Below, piece by piece: positions 1 to 5,147 of a stretch of 5,147 nt of DNA; position 1 is the stretch's first letter; every line of letters starts with the position of its first letter. This stretch comes from an uncultured Clostridia bacterium. Lineage in GTDB: Bacteria > Bacillota > Clostridia > Oscillospirales > Ruminococcaceae. The stretch is taken from contig CANRDG010000140.1 in NCBI GenBank assembly GCA_947629275.1, positions 1-5,147 of the forward strand, in the 5' to 3' direction. The notes beneath the pieces are model-generated. The model did no database searches. It saw only the letters and a list, made by a program, of their open reading frames with translations, and was not told the DNA's origin. Made by a program: the position numbers and the translations under genes.

Positions 1-744
1 ATCAGAGGAAAGGTTTTTGAAAAGTATACATCAGGCTACAGACCCGAGGACGTAGATCAGTTCCTCGCGCAGGTGGCAAACGACTATGAAACGCTTTATA
101 ACAATAACGCCGACAGCGAAGAAAAAATAATGAAACTCGTCGATAAAATAAACGAGTACAGAGAGGACGAGGACGCCATAAAAGATGCACTTCTCTCCGC
201 CCAGAAAGAAAGCAAGAGAATACTTGCCGATGCAAAAGCGCAGTCTGAGCAGATGATAAACGAAGCGCTGGCAGAGCGTGAGCGTGTAGAAAAGGAAAGC
301 GAAGTTGAGTGCGAGAGAATAATCGCCGAGCATAAGGAGTATTGCGCAAAGGTCATCTCCGAAAATACCGCCGAGACCGAAAAGAAGATACAGCAGGTCA
401 AGGACGAGTATGCACAGCGTTCTAAGGATCTCAAAGAGCTCAAGCTCAATGCCGCTCAGTTCAGAGAGCAGCTTACCGAAATATACAGCCAGCAGATACA
501 GCTCGTTATGCAAATGCCCGACGAGGAGACGCTCGAAAACGAGGAAGCAGCAGCCGACGATAGTGATGAAGCCCCTGCCGCAGTTATAACCGAAGAAGCT
601 GCACCTGCCGAGGAAGCTCCCAAGGCAGAGGAAACCACATCGGCAACACAGGATATCCCTGCGCTTAAAGATGAATCGGTGTTCACCCACCATAAACCAA
701 GAGAGGTCAAATTCTCCGATCTCAGATTTGGCAACAGAAAGTAA
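1..744 (+). CDS. DivIVA-family cell division/polarity protein, 5' end outside the window
   Basis: The frame is open from base 1, so the start codon lies upstream. By comparison with the family, probably only about 6-12 residues are missing. The first ~30 visible residues match the DivIVA membrane-binding domain: a K-x-F-x-K segment, then GYRPEDVDQFL and a trailing DYE. A GTG at 73 is in frame but sits inside this domain and is not the start. Visible residues ~35-170 are a long, charged, heptad-like helix rich in Glu, Lys and Ala, as expected for the parallel coiled coil. Residues ~173-225 are an acidic Ala/Glu/Pro low-complexity linker, and the protein ends in a short basic tail, VKFSDLRFGNRK. 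DivIVA proteins bind curved membrane at poles and septa and recruit division or wall-synthesis partners; GpsB and SepIVA are shorter or different relatives. Family assignment is firm; the exact role (septum placement, polar growth or other scaffold) cannot be read from sequence. A terminator follows 10 nt after the stop. Confidence 0.88.
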   Translation: MRGKVFEKYTSGYRPEDVDQFLAQVANDYETLYNNNADSEEKIMKLVDKINEYREDEDAIKDALLSAQKESKRILADAKAQSEQMINEALAERERVEKESEVECERIIAEHKEYCAKVISENTAETEKKIQQVKDEYAQRSKDLKELKLNAAQFREQLTEIYSQQIQLVMQMPDEETLENEEAAADDSDEAPAAVITEEAAPAEEAPKAEETTSATQDIPALKDESVFTHHKPREVKFSDLRFGNRK

Positions 745-754
745 TTTAGAAAAG

Positions 755-790
755 TAAGTTGTCATTCACCGTGATGGCAGCTTATTTTTT
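755..790 (+). terminator. Intrinsic terminator after divIVA-like gene
   Basis: An 11-bp stem pairs TAAGTTGTCAT (755-765) with ATGGCAGCTTA (774-784), including two G-T wobbles, around an 8-nt loop. Six T follow (785-790). A-rich bases at 751-753 could extend the stem into the T tract. This is a classic Rho-independent terminator and should end the divIVA transcript. It lies only 2 nt before the lspA ribosome binding site. Confidence 0.88.
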
Positions 791-792
791 CT

Positions 793-799
793 GAGAGGA
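793..799 (+). promoter_or_regulatory. Ribosome binding site of lspA
   Basis: GAGAGGA lies 11 nt before the ATG at 811 and 14 nt before a second in-frame ATG at 814. The spacing favours 811. The site begins 2 nt after the T tract of the preceding terminator, so any lspA mRNA made from further upstream must contain that hairpin. Confidence 0.6.
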
Positions 800-810
800 T
801 ATTTTTCATA

Positions 811-1356
811 ATGATGTTGTTTGTATCTTTAACAGCCGCCGCACTTCTGGTCGTCATAGACCAGCTTACAAAGTTTTATATCACAAACCACTATACCATA
901 GGGCAGATAAAAGAGCTGATCTCGATCGCAGGGCATAAGATAATTTCAATTACCCATGTCCGCAATTCGGGCGCAGCGTGGAGCATATTGCAGGGGAACA
1001 CCGTGTTTCTTGTAGTCCTGCCGATACTGCTCATAGCCGCTTTGATAGTGCTTATGGCAATGGGCAAGGTGCGCTCAAAGCTCGAGTATGCCTCACTCTC
1101 GCTCATAATAGCAGGCGGCGTGGGCAACCTTATCGACAGAATACGCCTGCACGAAGTCGTTGACTTTATCAAGTGGGAAGTCTTTAAGTTTCCCGTGTTC
1201 AATTTTGCAGATATCTGCGTGGTCTGCGGCGCGATAATGCTGTGCGTCTACTTTGTTTTTTTCGATAAAAGCGACAAAAAAGCGGACAGTAAAACCGACG
1301 AAGTGAAAGACACCGAAAGCGCTCCCGAGGAAGATAACAATGTGCAAGAGCAGTGA
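811..1356 (+). CDS. lspA: Lipoprotein signal peptidase (signal peptidase II)
   Basis: LspA is the membrane aspartyl protease that removes the signal peptide from prolipoproteins after the lipobox cysteine has been diacylglyceryl-modified. The 181-residue product shows the family blocks in order: DQLTK in the first membrane helix (D17), NSGAAW at 52-57 (family NxGxAF, with Trp for the usual Phe), GGVGNLIDR at 102-110, VVDF with catalytic D118, and NFAD with catalytic D134. Four hydrophobic segments (about 2-17, 63-85, 93-109, 131-151) fit the known four-helix fold. The family is usually about 150-170 residues; here a hydrophilic acidic/lysine tail of about 30 residues (152-181) follows the last helix and should be cytoplasmic. 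The start at 811 is backed by GAGAGGA 11 nt upstream. The 3' end overlaps the next gene by 17 nt, suggesting coupled translation. Confidence 0.95.
   Translation: MMLFVSLTAAALLVVIDQLTKFYITNHYTIGQIKELISIAGHKIISITHVRNSGAAWSILQGNTVFLVVLPILLIAALIVLMAMGKVRSKLEYASLSLIIAGGVGNLIDRIRLHEVVDFIKWEVFKFPVFNFADICVVCGAIMLCVYFVFFDKSDKKADSKTDEVKDTESAPEEDNNVQEQ
1327..1331 (+). promoter_or_regulatory. Ribosome binding site of rluD-like gene, inside lspA
   Basis: GAGGA lies within the last codons of lspA, 8 nt before the ATG at 1340. It decides the start of the downstream gene and shows that the 17-nt overlap is genuine and not an over-extended call. Confidence 0.6.
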
Positions 1357-2266
1357 ATTTAATTTCTCCGTAAGCGAGAAAAACGGCGGTGTACGCCTTG
1401 ATATCTTTATCGCCGAAAACTGCGATGTCACACGTTCTGCGGCGCAAAAGCTCATTACAGACGGCAATGCTTTTGTCAACGGCTCACCTGTAAATAAAAG
1501 CTGTAAACTAAAGATCGGCGACAGCGTAAAAGTCACCGTTCCGCCCGCTCACGAGCTCGAAGCAGTACCCGAAAATATCCCTGTAAATATAGTCTATGAA
1601 GATGACGATCTGCTCGTTGTAGATAAACCCAAAGGCATGGTAGTCCACCCTGCCGCAGGCAACGAAAGCGGTACTTTGGTCAATGCGCTTCTATACCACT
1701 GCAAAGGCAGGCTTTCGGGCATAAACGGCGTTATAAGACCTGGTATCGTACATAGAATAGATAAAAACACAAGCGGTCTGCTCATGGTCGCCAAAAACGA
1801 CCGTTCGCATAATTTTCTCGCCGAGCAGATAAAGGGGCATTCATTTGTCCGCGAGTATAAAGCAATAGTCTGCGGCAGTTTCAAAGACGACGACGGCACA
1901 ATAGATGCCCCGATAGGCAGACACCAAACGGATAGAAAAAAGATGTGCGTAACGCAGAAAAATTCCAAAAATGCCGTAACGCATTATAAAACGCTGGAGC
2001 GCTTTAGTGGCTATAGCTTTGTGTGTTTCACGCTCGAAACGGGCAGAACTCACCAAATTCGTGTTCACTGCGCCTATATGCGCCACCCCGTGCTTGGCGA
2101 TGACGTATACGGCAAAGCGGTAAGATATTTTGAGGGGCAGTGCCTCCATGCGTGCAAACTCGGCTTTGTCCACCCTGCAACAGGGGAGTATATGGAGTTT
2201 GAAAGCCCCTTGCCGCAGTATTTCAGCGAAATTCTCAGTAAACTCAGGGACGGCGAAAATATATGA
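1340..2266 (+). CDS. rluD: RluA/RluD-family pseudouridine synthase
   Basis: This enzyme isomerises uridine to pseudouridine in RNA; RluD-type members act on large-subunit rRNA. The 308-residue product has an N-terminal S4 RNA-binding domain (about 19-66, VRLDIFIAE through FVNGSPV) and then the catalytic domain. It contains the family signature HRIDKNTSGLLMVAK (138-152), in which D141 is the catalytic aspartate, preceded by VVDKPKGMVVHP (93-104). GRTHQIRVH (235-243) and HPVLGDDVYG (249-258) are the later conserved blocks. The length matches RluD/YlyB proteins of about 300-325 residues, and nothing is missing. Its position just after lspA is the same as ylyB after lspA in Bacillus subtilis. The symbol follows subfamily features; the actual target uridines, or a tRNA target as in some RluA relatives, cannot be told from sequence. 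Confidence 0.93.
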   Translation: MCKSSEFNFSVSEKNGGVRLDIFIAENCDVTRSAAQKLITDGNAFVNGSPVNKSCKLKIGDSVKVTVPPAHELEAVPENIPVNIVYEDDDLLVVDKPKGMVVHPAAGNESGTLVNALLYHCKGRLSGINGVIRPGIVHRIDKNTSGLLMVAKNDRSHNFLAEQIKGHSFVREYKAIVCGSFKDDDGTIDAPIGRHQTDRKKMCVTQKNSKNAVTHYKTLERFSGYSFVCFTLETGRTHQIRVHCAYMRHPVLGDDVYGKAVRYFEGQCLHACKLGFVHPATGEYMEFESPLPQYFSEILSKLRDGENI

Positions 2267-3084
2267 AAGCAGTATCTGATGTAGTTCTTTTAATGGATAT
2301 GGACGGCACAATCCTGCCGCCTTCAAAAATACCGTCGCCGCAAGATTTGGCTTCTATAAAAAGATTTGTATCGGCAGGCGGAAGATTTTCCGTAGCCACA
2401 GGCAGAGCCTTGCAGTCTGTAGCGCAGTATTTTGACGAGATAGAGGTAAATTTCCCTGCTATAATGTGCAACGGCGCGCTGGTCTACGATATCAACGAAA
2501 AATGCGGCAAAATGAATGTGTATCTGCCCACATCCACAAAAGATATCATCGCAAAAATTCTTAAAGATAACCCGAATATCGGCTGCGAGATACTCACCAT
2601 TGACCACGTCTATGTTCCGCAGCTCAACGAAGCCGAAAGCACCCATATATCTATAGCAAAGGTAACACCCGACTACATACCTATTGAAGATACACCACCC
2701 GATAAGTGGTATAAAGCGCTTTTTGCAGATAAACAGGAAAAGACCGACAAGCTTGTAGAGTATGTCGCACAGCAGAACTTCGATGGCGTTGATTTTGTCC
2801 GTTCCAGTAAGCATTATTACGAGATACTCCCTAAAAATATCTCAAAAGGCAGCTGCGTTGATTTTATCCGTAAGCATTATTGTAAAGACAGCGATGTTAT
2901 CATCTGCGCAGGCGATTATCATAACGATATTGAAATGCTAAAAGCCGCCGACATAGCGGTCTGCCCCGCGAATGCAGTAGATCCCGTCAAGGAAATATGC
3001 GATATAGTCCTTGAAAGTTCCTGCGAGCAAAATGCCGTCACCGAGCTTGTAGATATGATACTCGGCGGTAAAATAAATTTGTAA
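2263..3084 (+). CDS. Cof-type HAD-superfamily (IIB) sugar-phosphate phosphatase
   Basis: A 273-residue HAD hydrolase, expected to be cytosolic and Mg-dependent. All four HAD motifs are visible. Motif I is DMDGT, with nucleophile D12 and general acid D14. Motif II is T46 in SVATGR. Motif III is K195 in ISKGS. Motif IV is GDYHND, with D218 and D222. The large insert between motifs II and III (about 85-185) fits the C2B cap of the Cof/YbiV group, whose members dephosphorylate sugar phosphates, PLP and similar small molecules, usually with broad specificity. In motif IV the usual small residue after GD is Tyr. The ATG at 2263 overlaps the rluD stop (ATGA), so translation is probably coupled; the only upstream Shine-Dalgarno-like bases, AGGGA at 2246-2250, are weak and 12 nt away. 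A later ATG at 2293 would leave motif I at the extreme N-terminus and is less likely. The substrate is unknown; the adjacent transketolase genes hint at pentose- or tetrose-phosphate chemistry, but that is inference. Confidence 0.9.
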   Translation: MKAVSDVVLLMDMDGTILPPSKIPSPQDLASIKRFVSAGGRFSVATGRALQSVAQYFDEIEVNFPAIMCNGALVYDINEKCGKMNVYLPTSTKDIIAKILKDNPNIGCEILTIDHVYVPQLNEAESTHISIAKVTPDYIPIEDTPPDKWYKALFADKQEKTDKLVEYVAQQNFDGVDFVRSSKHYYEILPKNISKGSCVDFIRKHYCKDSDVIICAGDYHNDIEMLKAADIAVCPANAVDPVKEICDIVLESSCEQNAVTELVDMILGGKINL

Positions 3085-3107
3085 ATCATCAATATTTCTA
3101 TATATTT

Positions 3108-3112
3108 GGAGG
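3108..3112 (+). promoter_or_regulatory. Ribosome binding site of transketolase N gene
   Basis: A perfect GGAGG lies 8 nt before the ATG at 3121. It sets the start: a longer in-frame reading from TTG at 3106 would overlap this site and is not credible. Confidence 0.85.
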
Positions 3113-3120
3113 TAAAATTT

Positions 3121-3960
3121 ATGGACGAAGCTTTGAAAAAACAGTTGCAAATCACAGCCTGCAAAGTGCGTATGGGCATTATCGAGGGCGTGTATAACGC
3201 AAAGTCGGGTCATCCAGGCGGTTCGCTCTCTATAGCTGATACGCTGACCTATCTGTACTTTGCAAAAATGAACATCTACCCCGATAAGCCCGATCTTCCC
3301 GACAGGGACAGACTGGTGCTTTCAAAAGGTCATACCGCGCCTGCGCTCTATTCAACCTTGGCGCAAAGAGGTTATTTTGACGTCGAGGAGCTGAAATCCC
3401 TGCGCCATGTAGGTGCGCTTTTGCAGGGTCACCCCTGTATCCATATCCCCGGTGTAGATATGTCTTCGGGCTCTTTGGGTCAGGGCATATCGGCAGCCGC
3501 AGGCATGGCTCTTTCGGGCAAAATATCTTCCCAGCCGTATAAGGTGTATGCAATACTCGGCGACGGCGAGATAGAAGAAGGTCAGGTGTGGGAAGCAGCA
3601 ATGTTCGCAGCCCACTATCAGCTCGATAACCTCGTCGCTATAGTCGATAACAACGGCTTGCAGATAGACGGCAAAATAAGCGACGTCTGCTCGCCGTACC
3701 CCATAACCGATAAGTTCAAGGCTTTCGGCTGGCACGTTATCGAAATGGACGCCCACGACTTTGATTCTATAGAAAAAGCCTTTAACGAAGCCGAAACGGT
3801 TTCGCAGATGCCCATCGCGATCATACAAAAGAGCGTTAAGGGCAAGGGCGTTTCGTTTATGGAAGATCAGGTCTCATGGCACGGCACAGCCCCCAACGCG
3901 GAGCAGTATGCCGCCGCCATGCAGGAACTTCAGAATACTTTGAAAGGCTTGGAGGGTTAA
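3121..3960 (+). CDS. Transketolase, N-terminal (ThDP pyrophosphate-binding) subunit
   Basis: This is half of a split transketolase, which moves two-carbon ketol units between sugar phosphates in the non-oxidative pentose phosphate pathway using thiamine diphosphate. The 279-residue chain is the PP domain alone. It shows GHPGGS (30-35), KGHTAPALY (69-77), GSLGQG (117-122) and the ThDP/metal motif starting GDGE (147-150, D148) and ending NN (177-178). It also has KGKGVSFME (240-248) and WHG with H254. Full-length enzymes carry the same domain in the first half of a chain of about 620-670 residues, so this is not a truncation but the known two-gene form found in many Clostridia and archaea. The start is fixed by GGAGG. 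The partner gene begins 3 nt after the stop, and an active enzyme needs both products. Specialised split enzymes, such as apulose-4-phosphate transketolase, look similar, so the natural donor and acceptor are not certain. Confidence 0.93.
   Translation: MDEALKKQLQITACKVRMGIIEGVYNAKSGHPGGSLSIADTLTYLYFAKMNIYPDKPDLPDRDRLVLSKGHTAPALYSTLAQRGYFDVEELKSLRHVGALLQGHPCIHIPGVDMSSGSLGQGISAAAGMALSGKISSQPYKVYAILGDGEIEEGQVWEAAMFAAHYQLDNLVAIVDNNGLQIDGKISDVCSPYPITDKFKAFGWHVIEMDAHDFDSIEKAFNEAETVSQMPIAIIQKSVKGKGVSFMEDQVSWHGTAPNAEQYAAAMQELQNTLKGLEG
3951..3956 (+). promoter_or_regulatory. Ribosome binding site of transketolase C gene, inside transketolase N
   Basis: GGAGGG lies in the last codons of the N-subunit gene, 7 nt before the ATG at 3964. 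It supports separate initiation of the second subunit and tight coupling for equal subunit supply. Confidence 0.82.
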
Positions 3961-3963
3961 TAT

Positions 3964-4908
3964 ATGTCAGATGTTGTAAAAATAGCCACAAGAGAAAGCT
4001 ACGGCAATGCCCTTGCTGAACTCGGCGATAAATATGAAAACTTGTATGTCCTCGATGCGGACCTCGCAGCCGCCACAAAAACGGGCATATTCAAAAAGAA
4101 ATTCCCTGACAGATTTTTTGACTGCGGCATAGCCGAGGCAAATATGATGGGCGTAGCAGCAGGTCTCGCAGCTACAGGCAAAATACCTTTCGCTTCGTCG
4201 TTTGCGATGTTCGCAGCAGGCAGAGCCTTTGAAATAGTCAGAAATTCCATAGGCTATCCGCACCTTAACGTAAAAATAGGCGCTACCCACGCAGGCATAT
4301 CTGTAGGCGAGGACGGCGCAACACACCAGTGCAACGAGGATATCGCCCTTATGCGCACCATTCCGGGCATGACCATAATAAACCCTGCCGACGACGTTGA
4401 AGCAAGAGCGGCAGTCGCAGCAGCGGTAGAGTATGTAGGTCCCGTCTATATGCGATTCGGCAGACTTGCAGTGCCCGTTTTCAATGATAAAGATACCTAT
4501 AAATTCGAGCTAGGCAAAGGCATTCAGCTTCGTCAGGGCAGCGATATAACTATCATTGCCACAGGTCTTATGGTGAACGAAGCCCTCATAGCCGCCGATA
4601 CCCTCAAAGAGCAAGGCATAAGCGCGCGCGTTATCAATATCCACACCATTAAGCCTATCGACCGCGAGATAATCGCCAAAGCAGCCGCCGAAACAAAGCT
4701 TATCGTCACCGTTGAGGAGCATAGCATTATAGGCGGTCTCGGCAGCGCGGTTGCAGAAGTTGTCTGCGAAGAATGCCCCTGCAAGGTAGTCCGTATAGGC
4801 GTCAACGACGAGTTCGGCTGCTCGGGCCCCGCGGCAGAGCTTCTCAAAAAATTCGGTCTTTGCAGCGAGAACATCATCAAGACCGTAAAGCAGCTTCTCG
4901 GCAAGTAA
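3964..4908 (+). CDS. Transketolase, C-terminal (pyrimidine-binding plus C-terminal domain) subunit
   Basis: The 314-residue partner supplies the rest of the active site. The pyrimidine domain (about 5-175) contains FFDCGIAEANMMGVAAG (51-67); E58 is the glutamate that activates the ThDP aminopyrimidine ring. GEDGATHQ (115-122) carries the conserved substrate-side H121. A transketolase C-terminal domain follows (about 185-308), including VEEHSIIGGLGSAVAE (250-265) and a DEFGCSG segment (282-288). The two subunits total 593 residues, slightly shorter than single-chain enzymes but with all three domains. The same reading frame runs through the upstream subunit, separated only by its TAA and one TAT codon. 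A cysteine cluster C268-x2-C271-x-C273 is unusual and is noted separately. GGAGGG 7 nt upstream supports the start. A pyruvate dehydrogenase E1 beta or DXS identity is less likely because the N partner has transketolase and not E1 alpha or DXS features. A terminator follows 18 nt after the stop. Confidence 0.93.
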   Translation: MSDVVKIATRESYGNALAELGDKYENLYVLDADLAAATKTGIFKKKFPDRFFDCGIAEANMMGVAAGLAATGKIPFASSFAMFAAGRAFEIVRNSIGYPHLNVKIGATHAGISVGEDGATHQCNEDIALMRTIPGMTIINPADDVEARAAVAAAVEYVGPVYMRFGRLAVPVFNDKDTYKFELGKGIQLRQGSDITIIATGLMVNEALIAADTLKEQGISARVINIHTIKPIDREIIAKAAAETKLIVTVEEHSIIGGLGSAVAEVVCEECPCKVVRIGVNDEFGCSGPAAELLKKFGLCSENIIKTVKQLLGK

Positions 4909-4926
4909 TATACTATATTAAATACT

Positions 4927-4958
4927 AAAGTCATCGCCATAGCGCGGTGACTTTTTTT
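4927..4958 (+). terminator. Intrinsic terminator after transketolase genes
   Basis: An 11-bp stem pairs AAAGTCATCGC (4927-4937) with GCGGTGACTTT (4944-4954), with one T-G wobble, around a 6-nt loop. A run of seven T spans 4952-4958. It is a strong Rho-independent terminator placed 18 nt after the transketolase C stop codon, and it should end the operon transcript. Confidence 0.92.
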
Positions 4959-4985
4959 GCCTCGCTTTGTTCATAAAAATATAAT
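4957..4985 (+). promoter_or_regulatory. Candidate housekeeping-sigma promoter for the gene at 5107
   Basis: A perfect TATAAT -10 box (4980-4985) lies 17 nt after TTGCCT (4957-4962), which matches four of six bases of the TTGACA consensus. The -35 box begins in the last T's of the terminator, so termination and initiation sites are back to back. Transcription would begin near 4991-4993 and leave a leader of roughly 115 nt before the start codon at 5107. Confidence 0.55.
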
Positions 4986-4997
4986 ATTTTGTTTACA

Positions 4998-5026
4998 TAA
5001 CATTTACAAAAAAACTTGTAACATTT
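4998..5026 (+). repeat. Direct repeat TAACATTT, two copies 21 bp apart
   Basis: TAACATTT occurs at 4998-5005 and again at 5019-5026. The copies start 21 bp apart, two turns of B-form DNA, just downstream of the candidate transcription start. This could be a regulator site on one face of the helix, but the region is very AT-rich and a chance repeat is quite possible. Confidence 0.3.
5004..5021. repeat. Short inverted repeat TTACAA-N6-TTGTAA
   Basis: TTACAA (5004-5009) and TTGTAA (5016-5021) form an 18-bp dyad with a 6-nt A-rich centre. It could be an operator half-site pair or a weak RNA hairpin in the leader. It overlaps the second copy of the direct repeat. I recognise no named regulator consensus in it. 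Confidence 0.3.
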
Positions 5027-5063
5027 CCTGTATTGTTTGTGTACTTATTAGTGAAAACTTAAA

Positions 5064-5084
5064 TTTTGCCGATTTGGGGCGAAA
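5064..5084 (+). promoter_or_regulatory. Small leader hairpin before the gene at 5107
   Basis: TTTTGCC (5064-5070) can pair with GGCGAAA (5078-5084), with one T-G wobble, around a 7-nt loop. The hairpin ends 7 nt before the Shine-Dalgarno sequence and has no T tract after it, so it is not a terminator. It might influence mRNA stability or ribosome access. It does not match a riboswitch class I know. Confidence 0.35.
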
Positions 5085-5091
5085 TATAATG

Positions 5092-5097
5092 AAAGGA
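5092..5097 (+). promoter_or_regulatory. Ribosome binding site of the gene at 5107
   Basis: AAAGGA lies 9 nt before the ATG at 5107. An in-frame ATG at 5089 comes before this site and has no good purine-rich sequence of its own, so 5107 is preferred. Confidence 0.65.
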
Positions 5098-5106
5098 AAT
5101 GATGTT

Positions 5107-5147
5107 ATGAAAAAGTCAAGAAGAATTTTAAGTCTGGCAGTCGCGGC
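5107..5147 (+). CDS. Start of a probable secreted or membrane-anchored protein, cut by window end
   Basis: Only 13 complete codons and part of a 14th are visible: MKKSRRILSLAVA, with the last two bases probably giving another Ala. The pattern of a basic stretch (KKSRR) followed directly by a hydrophobic run (ILSLAVA) is that of the n- and h-regions of a Sec signal peptide; a lipoprotein signal or an N-terminal anchor is equally possible. The start at 5107 is chosen over the in-frame ATG at 5089 because AAAGGA sits 9 nt upstream and the resulting N-terminus begins with the basic n-region. The gene has its own candidate promoter (4957-4985) behind a terminator, so it appears to be a separate transcription unit. 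The mature protein is outside the window and its function cannot be guessed. Confidence 0.65.
   Translation, partial: MKKSRRILSLAVA

Larger units (their letters stand above)
811..4908 (+). other. Probable five-gene operon lspA-rluD-HAD-tktN-tktC
   Basis: Five genes run in the same direction. The junctions are a 17-nt overlap, a 4-nt ATGA overlap, a 36-nt gap and a 3-nt gap. No terminator hairpin is visible between any of them, while strong terminators flank the block on both sides (755-790 and 4927-4958). Co-transcription is inferred from this packing. No convincing promoter could be placed directly before lspA, so how transcription enters the unit is unresolved. Confidence 0.65.

Noticed and set aside
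73..744. A 223-residue protein starting from GTG at 73
   Set aside because: The frame is open back to base 1 and residues before 73 complete the DivIVA N-terminal domain, so the GTG is an internal Val codon.
31..765. Long minus-strand open frame opposite the divIVA-like gene
   Set aside because: It has a Leu/Phe/Cys-rich composition caused by the complement of Glu/Lys/Ala codons of the coiled coil, and no recognisable domain. It is a shadow of the real gene.
1841..2326. Minus-strand frames opposite the rluD-like and HAD genes
   Set aside because: No ribosome binding site or domain was seen, and the plus-strand genes fully explain the coding signal.
3079..3106. Possible promoter TTGTAA-N16-TATATT just before the transketolase genes
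   Set aside because: Transcription would start around 3113, downstream of the GGAGG site at 3108-3112, leaving an mRNA without its ribosome binding site. It is best explained as an AT-rich gap.
3106..3120. TTG start extending the transketolase N subunit by five residues
   Set aside because: The TTG overlaps the GGAGG ribosome binding site that serves the ATG at 3121, and the family starts close to that ATG.
5064..5084. Hairpin as a third terminator
   Set aside because: The stem is short and has no T tract after it; GAAATATAATG follows instead.
5089..5106. Earlier in-frame ATG at 5089 for the last gene
   Set aside because: It lies before the AAAGGA site and would add MKGNDV ahead of the basic signal-peptide n-region, with no Shine-Dalgarno of its own.

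Overview
The window looks like a chromosomal housekeeping segment from a low- to mid-GC Gram-positive anaerobe. The class is probably Clostridia, with an Oscillospiraceae/Ruminococcus-like source as my best guess. The signs are a DivIVA-family protein, an adjacent lspA and RluD-type synthase as in many Bacillota, transketolase split into two genes, strong GGAGG-type ribosome binding sites, and frequent ATA (Ile) and AGA (Arg) codons. The taxonomic call is inference; no marker here fixes the genus.

Layout, all on the + strand. At 1-744 is the 3' part of a divIVA-like gene whose first few codons lie before the window. It is followed by a strong intrinsic terminator (755-790). Five tightly packed genes follow: lspA (811-1356), a RluA/RluD-family pseudouridine synthase (1340-2266, overlapping lspA by 17 nt), a Cof-type HAD phosphatase (2263-3084, ATGA overlap), transketolase N-terminal subunit (3121-3960) and transketolase C-terminal subunit (3964-4908). 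A second strong terminator (4927-4958) closes the set. The remaining 189 bases hold a good candidate promoter (4957-4985), an AT-rich leader of about 115 nt with small repeats and a hairpin, and the first 13 complete codons of a new gene starting at 5107 that reads like a signal peptide.

Together, the five-gene unit joins lipoprotein maturation (lspA), rRNA modification (rluD-like) and sugar-phosphate metabolism (HAD phosphatase plus split transketolase). The lspA-rluD pair is a widespread conserved neighbourhood. The attachment of the HAD and transketolase genes looks lineage-specific.

I found no mobile element, CRISPR array, RNA gene, phage gene or defence system, and nothing that amounts to a new biological system. 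The points most worth a second look are the terminator placed directly before the lspA ribosome binding site with no room for a promoter, the two transketolase halves that share one reading frame across a single stop codon, and the structured leader of the last gene.
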